Source: Melanocharis versteri (lineage: Eukaryota > Chordata > Aves > Passeriformes > Melanocharitidae). Taken from it: DNA of 64,000 nucleotides. Numbering within the stretch: the stretch's first letter is position 1; each line of letters opens with the position of its first letter. The notes below the pieces were generated by a model. That model had not been told where the DNA came from, ran no database searches, and saw only the letters and a list, made by a program, of their open reading frames with translations. Positions 60,301 through 64,000 of this stretch are shown here, piece by piece. Location of the stretch: the NCBI GenBank assembly GCA_013397845.1, contig VZTG01000433.1:46072-110071 (forward strand), read 5' to 3'. Made by a program: the position numbers and the translations under genes.

Positions 60301-62316
60301 CAATCCCGTGCCTGGGGACATGGAATCACTGCATCATTTAGCTCGGAAAACTCCTCTGATGTCGTCAATCCAACCATTCCCCAGCACCGCCCAGGCCAGC
60401 ACTAACCCACGTCCCCAGGTGCCACATCCACACAGCTTTAAATCCCTCCAGGGATGGGGACTCCACCCCTGCCCTGGGCAGCTGTGCCAGGCCTGGACAG
60501 CCCCTCTGGTGAAAGAATTGTTCCTAATATCCAATCCGTTGGGTCTGGATGGCATCAGGGGTGACACGATGCCCGTCCACGATGCCAGTGACGTGCCACC
60601 CACCCTGTGCTGACGAGGTGAACCCTCCTGGCTACACTCTGGGCTCCTCCGTGTCCCTCCACGCTCATTGCTGCCCACCGAGGGATCGCATCCCCGGATC
60701 TGCCCCGGCGCAGAGCAGAGGCTGTGGTGGCTGCCCCTCACCTGCCCTGGTGTCACCGTGGCTGCCGGCTGTCCCTCGGGAGGCTTGCACGAGCTGCTGG
60801 TACCACTCCTCCTTCTCCCGCCCCGTCCTCCCAAACAGGTACAGGCACCTGTCCCTGCAGTCCCCTGGGATGTCCTGCCCGGACACCGGCGCCTTCCTGG
60901 TCCCCTCGTCCCCCTGCGGCTCCGTGTCGTGCTCCTCGCCGCCCCTGCCCTCTCCCTCCGCCGGCTCGGGGAGGAGCACACAGATGGGATATTTCTTGTT
61001 CCACGTCCGCTTTCGGGCCAGGCTGGGGGGGCACAGGAAGACCTGCAGCACCGAGAGCGGGGTGAGGCTGGGCCAGGCGTGGGGGGCCCCCGCGGGAGGG
61101 TCCTGGGGCCCTCCAGCCTGACCTTGGCGTCGGTCAGGTCGTAGCAGCGGTGGCTGACGAAGACGGCGTCCAGGATCTCCTCCTCGAAGGTGGCTCGGCG
61201 CGGGATGTTGCTCTTGGGGTAGGACAGCTTGAGCGTGGCCCCGTCCAGCACGGCGAGCACCGAGTGCGTGAGCGACGGGTGGAAAAGCTCGGGGTCGTAC
61301 GCGTGCAGCTGGTTCATCCAGCCCTGGAAAAGGGGGAGGAGGGAGCTGGCTGCTTCCCGCTCCCCACGGGCACCTCCAACCCTGAGATCCCCTCCAGCCC
61401 CTCATCCCGGACCACCCCTGTCCTACCTGGAGGTGGGGAGTCTCCCGCGGCTCCCCCGGCAGCAGCTTGGGGCGCAGGCGGCCCCACGGTCCCCGAGCGG
61501 CCGGCGGAGCCTTGGGCACGAGGAGGAGGACGGCGAGGAAGCCCAGCAGCAGCCCGCAGAGCAGCCCCACGCAGAGCCCGGCGGCGTAGGGCGGCAGCGG
61601 CAGCACCAGGTAGCCGTAGGCCAGGAGGGCGATGCAGGCGAGCGCTCTGCCCGGCACCGTGCCCCCGGCCCGCGCCGGCGGCGGCTCCTCGGGCAGCGGC
61701 AGCGGGGCTTCCGCGTCTCTCTGTGCCACCTCCACCACCTGGATCACGTCCCCGTAGGAGCAGATCTCGTAGCGGCAGTTCAGGGTGGGCTCCCAGGGCG
61801 TCCAGTCCCGCAGCCGGCGGCCCGCGGCCCCGCGGCTGCCCCCGGGGCTGCCCGCTGGCTCCTTGGCCCGGCCCGTGGGGCTGCTGTCCTCGGCCATCAG
61901 GCGGCTCAGGCGGCTCAGGGGCTCCTGCACGGCCTCCGACAGCCGCCTCCTCGTGTCCTCCAGCCTGGCCTCGCGCAGGCGGAGCAGGGCGGCTCGGCTC
62001 TCCGACGGGGACACGCTGGGCGACGACGGAGCCGTGCGCGACTTGGCCGGGCTCAGCCGGGGCTGGGGGACCCGCGGGAGGTCGGCCAGGAGCATCCCCC
62101 CGGGCTGGGGCGAGGGGGGACGCTTCGTGTCCCCGTCCGCGCTGGGAAGGAGCCCGCAGCCATCCCGGCCGCCACCGTCCTCCCTGGTGCCGCCGGCGTG
62201 GGGCGTTGGTCCCTCGGTGTCCCCACGCCGAGGCGAGCCCGGGGACGGTGCCAGGGCTGGGGAGGCGTCTGCTGCCACCGCAGCCTGGTCTGCCATCGCT
62301 CGCATCGCCGACGGCA
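57396..62316 (-). CDS. TEX2L: TEX2-like SMP-domain ER lipid-transfer protein
   Basis: Eleven coding exons close in phase and give 852 residues: 61427-62305 (exon from 62316, ATG at 62305), 61123-61323, 60742-61042, 60097-60311, 59769-59900, 59563-59662, 59282-59414, 59044-59181, 58609-58821, 58206-58326 and 57396-57521. TEX2 proteins (yeast Nvj2 relatives) sit in the ER and move lipids at contact sites through an SMP domain. Visible features: a Ser/Pro-rich disordered N-terminus, a hydrophobic hairpin near 222-268 (two ER helices), a PH-like region (about 294-465; GWMNQLHAYDPELFHPSLTH, LARKRTWNKKYPIC, WYQQLVQAS), then a split SMP domain (533-653 and about 700-852; WMNTLVGRIFWDFLREQYW, LAVNIPPPPTDRVWY, VTFLHVTEWIEKKL, ILVMPNMDDLIIPIMRSGLD) with an acidic Ser insert. 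It is shorter than typical TEX2 at the N-terminus, so I call it a paralog; the symbol is descriptive. The 5' UTR exon is not fixed. Confidence 0.88.
60415..60560 (-). mobile_element. CR1 LINE fragment in a TEX2-like intron
   Basis: 'aatccctccagggatgggga', 'cctgccctgggcagctgtgc' and 'ttcctaatatccaatccg' are the reverse complement of a CR1 segment. It is in the same orientation as the gene and 5'- and 3'-truncated. Confidence 0.85.
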
Positions 62317-64000
62317 CTGCCGAGGGACGGGGAAGCGGCTGTCAGGGCTGGAAGAGCTCCAGGCCACCTCAGGGCACAGAACATCCCTGCCCCAGTGCTG
62401 CCCCAGTGCTGCCAGCCCCATCGGCATCTCCCGGGACCCTCGCTCCGGGCTGGGCGCCCTCCAGCCTGTTTCGGGATGCGCCTGGGGCACAGAGCTTGGG
62501 GCTCTCCCCGTGCTTCCCGGCAGGGATGGGATGCAGAGCGCACCACGGTGAGATGAGCTCGATGGCTGCATGTGGGAAGCCGCCTGTCGAACGAGGATAA
62601 ACCTCAGCCGGGCAATCAGCGCCGGCGCTGCCGAGAGCGCGGGGCTGCAGCCAGACCGGGGGGATTTTCCACACCAGGACGTTCCGCTGGTCCCAGTGCG
62701 AGTGCTGGGGCTGCGAGCAGGGGTGCCAGGCCAGCGGGCAGGACTCCCTGGCTCCTCTAAATGTTCGTGGTTTGGCCCCTGCTGCAAGCACTGCATGAAT
62801 GCAAACTGGAACCAGCCCAAGCTGCGGCCCCGGTGCAGCGTGGGGATGCTCCGTAAGCACAGTCAGCAGTCTCTGGCTTTACTGAGGTGGGGGGGACAAA
62901 AGTTTTTCTAACACAAAGTTCCCATTGTCCTGAGGGGATCCCTGGCCTCAGCAAAGCGCTGTCCTGTCCCCACCAGCCACCACCCCCCCTCACTGCTGCA
63001 CTGCTGCCAAAGCCATGGGCTGACCCGCTCCGAGCTGTGCCCCCTCCGTGATTTTGGGAGGGAGAAGGGATCTGCAGGACGGGCTCTGCAGGGCCACCGC
63101 GGTGCTGAGTCAGCTCCCAGCGGGTCCATGGAGCGCTCAGCCCCTCCCTGCCCTCTTCCCCTCACAGCAGCCCTGCAGCAGGAGCAGGAATGCATCCCAG
63201 GGACCCTGGGGCTGCCTCACGCCCGCACCGCACCGCCCTGGATCTTCAAAGCTCCTCAGTGCCAGGAATTAATTACAGGCTGTGCCGCAGCTGCCTCCAG
63301 CCCCCTTTATATAATCTCAGCTCTTGCTTTGCTTCTCCTTTACAGGAGCCACTTGTTAACCCCAAATCATCCACGGGTGATTGTCCTGGTGGTCCCAGCT
63401 CCCTGCAGAAAGCCCCGCTGGGGACCTGGTGCCATCCAGCCCGTGGGCAGGGCTGTGGCACTGCTGGCACCACCAGCACCTGGCAAAGCACCAAAAACAG
63501 CCCAGCGAGGAGTGAGCAGAGGGAAATGAGCAGTGGAGCCGGGCCTGAGAGGGGAACCTGCTCGAGTGGAAGGTGTCCCTGTCCACTCCAGGGGTGGTCT
63601 TTAAGGTCCCTTCCAACCCAAAGCATTCCACGATCCTGTGGTTCCGAGGGGTCCCTCCCCTGACACCGCAGGGTCCCGTCCCCCTCCCGGCCCAGCACTG
63701 CAGCCTGGACACCGCCTGCCCCTCACCTGCAGGGCTCCCAGCAGCCCCACACGCAGCCACTCCCAGTATCCCCAGTATCCCCAGTATCCCCATCACCCCG
63801 GCTGTTCCTACCAGAACGCTCCTGGGCGGGTCCGTGGAGGCTCCTGCCCGGGCTCTGCTCCGTGTCCCTGCCAGGTCAGGAGGACAGCGTCTCCCCAGGG
63901 CAGGGCTCGGCGCTGCCCGTGCTCCGCTCTGCCGTGCCCGGCTCTCCGTTCCCACCGCTCCCGTACTCGTGGGTTTTAAAAGCTAAAAAAAAAAAAAAAA
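62317..64000. other. Region upstream of the TEX2-like coding start; possible 5' UTR exon
   Basis: No coding exon is seen. On the minus strand a good donor (CAG then GTGAGGGG) lies near 63723-63732, preceded by a CpG-rich stretch up to about 63950 and a TTTTAAAA element at about 63975-63982. This would fit a non-coding first exon spliced to the acceptor at 62316. The region also holds a CR1 tail, a short 10-bp repeat (cccagtatcc, about 63760-63792) and an A run at the window end (63985-64000). Confidence 0.35.
63560..63650 (+). mobile_element. CR1 LINE 3' tail
   Basis: 'ggaaggtgtccctgtccact', 'ggtctttaaggtcccttcca' and 'acccaaagcattccacgatc'. Confidence 0.88.

Noticed and set aside
61150..62556. 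Plus-strand frames of 468 and 440 codons opposite the TEX2-like gene
   Set aside because: They are antisense shadows of the very GC-rich coding exon on the minus strand, whose frame has family motifs and closes in phase with the other exons.

Overview
This is nuclear DNA from a bird, possibly a songbird or another neoavian. All protein genes are vertebrate genes with GT-AG introns. The spaces between and inside them hold about two dozen fragments of the avian LINE CR1. I rebuilt exon-intron structures by hand and checked that the exon phases close for every complete gene. No prokaryotic, viral, CRISPR or tRNA feature was found.

Layout. 1-310 is a CAT/CAC microsatellite. 7053-7105 (-) is the 3' part of coding exon 1 of SYNGR3, cut by a run of 46 N (7106-7151). 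The rest of that gene is not seen and probably lies beyond position 1. GFER (-) spans 16326-18334. NOXO1 (+) spans 28136-31726. TBL3 (-) spans 33223-41634. A two-exon non-coding gene that I identify as SNHG9 with an intronic SNORA78-like snoRNA (-) spans about 41950-42600. RPS2 (+) spans 42728-45443 and carries intronic H/ACA snoRNA candidates. NDUFB10 (-) spans 45940-47536. RPL3L (+) spans about 48519-56443. A TEX2-like SMP-domain gene (-) spans 57396-62316. From about 7.6 to 15.1 kb, 19.2 to 27.8 kb and 62.4 to 64 kb I see no coding gene.

The order and strands SYNGR3-GFER-NOXO1-TBL3-SNHG9-RPS2-NDUFB10-RPL3L match the human 16p13.3 block in mirror image. RNF151 (between TBL3 and RPS2 in human) and MSRB1 (beyond RPL3L in human) are not seen; a TEX2-like gene occupies the latter place. 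The genes are not one pathway. They are housekeeping genes (ribosome, snoRNA, SSU processome, complex I, mitochondrial disulfide relay) beside tissue-specific ones (synaptic vesicle SYNGR3, muscle RPL3L, epithelial NOXO1). NOXO1/TBL3, RPS2/NDUFB10 and RPL3L/TEX2-like are tail-to-tail pairs with only about 300-480 bp between poly(A) signals. RPS2 and SNHG9 share a divergent promoter.

The most unusual features are: a 42-bp array beside GFER exon 2 that repeats its splice donor; an SNHG9/SNORA78-like locus recognisable by structure; a GC-AG intron in RPS2; a 15-bp minisatellite open in frame directly upstream of the NOXO1 ATG; and a 24-bp minisatellite inside an RPL3L intron that stays open in several frames on both strands.
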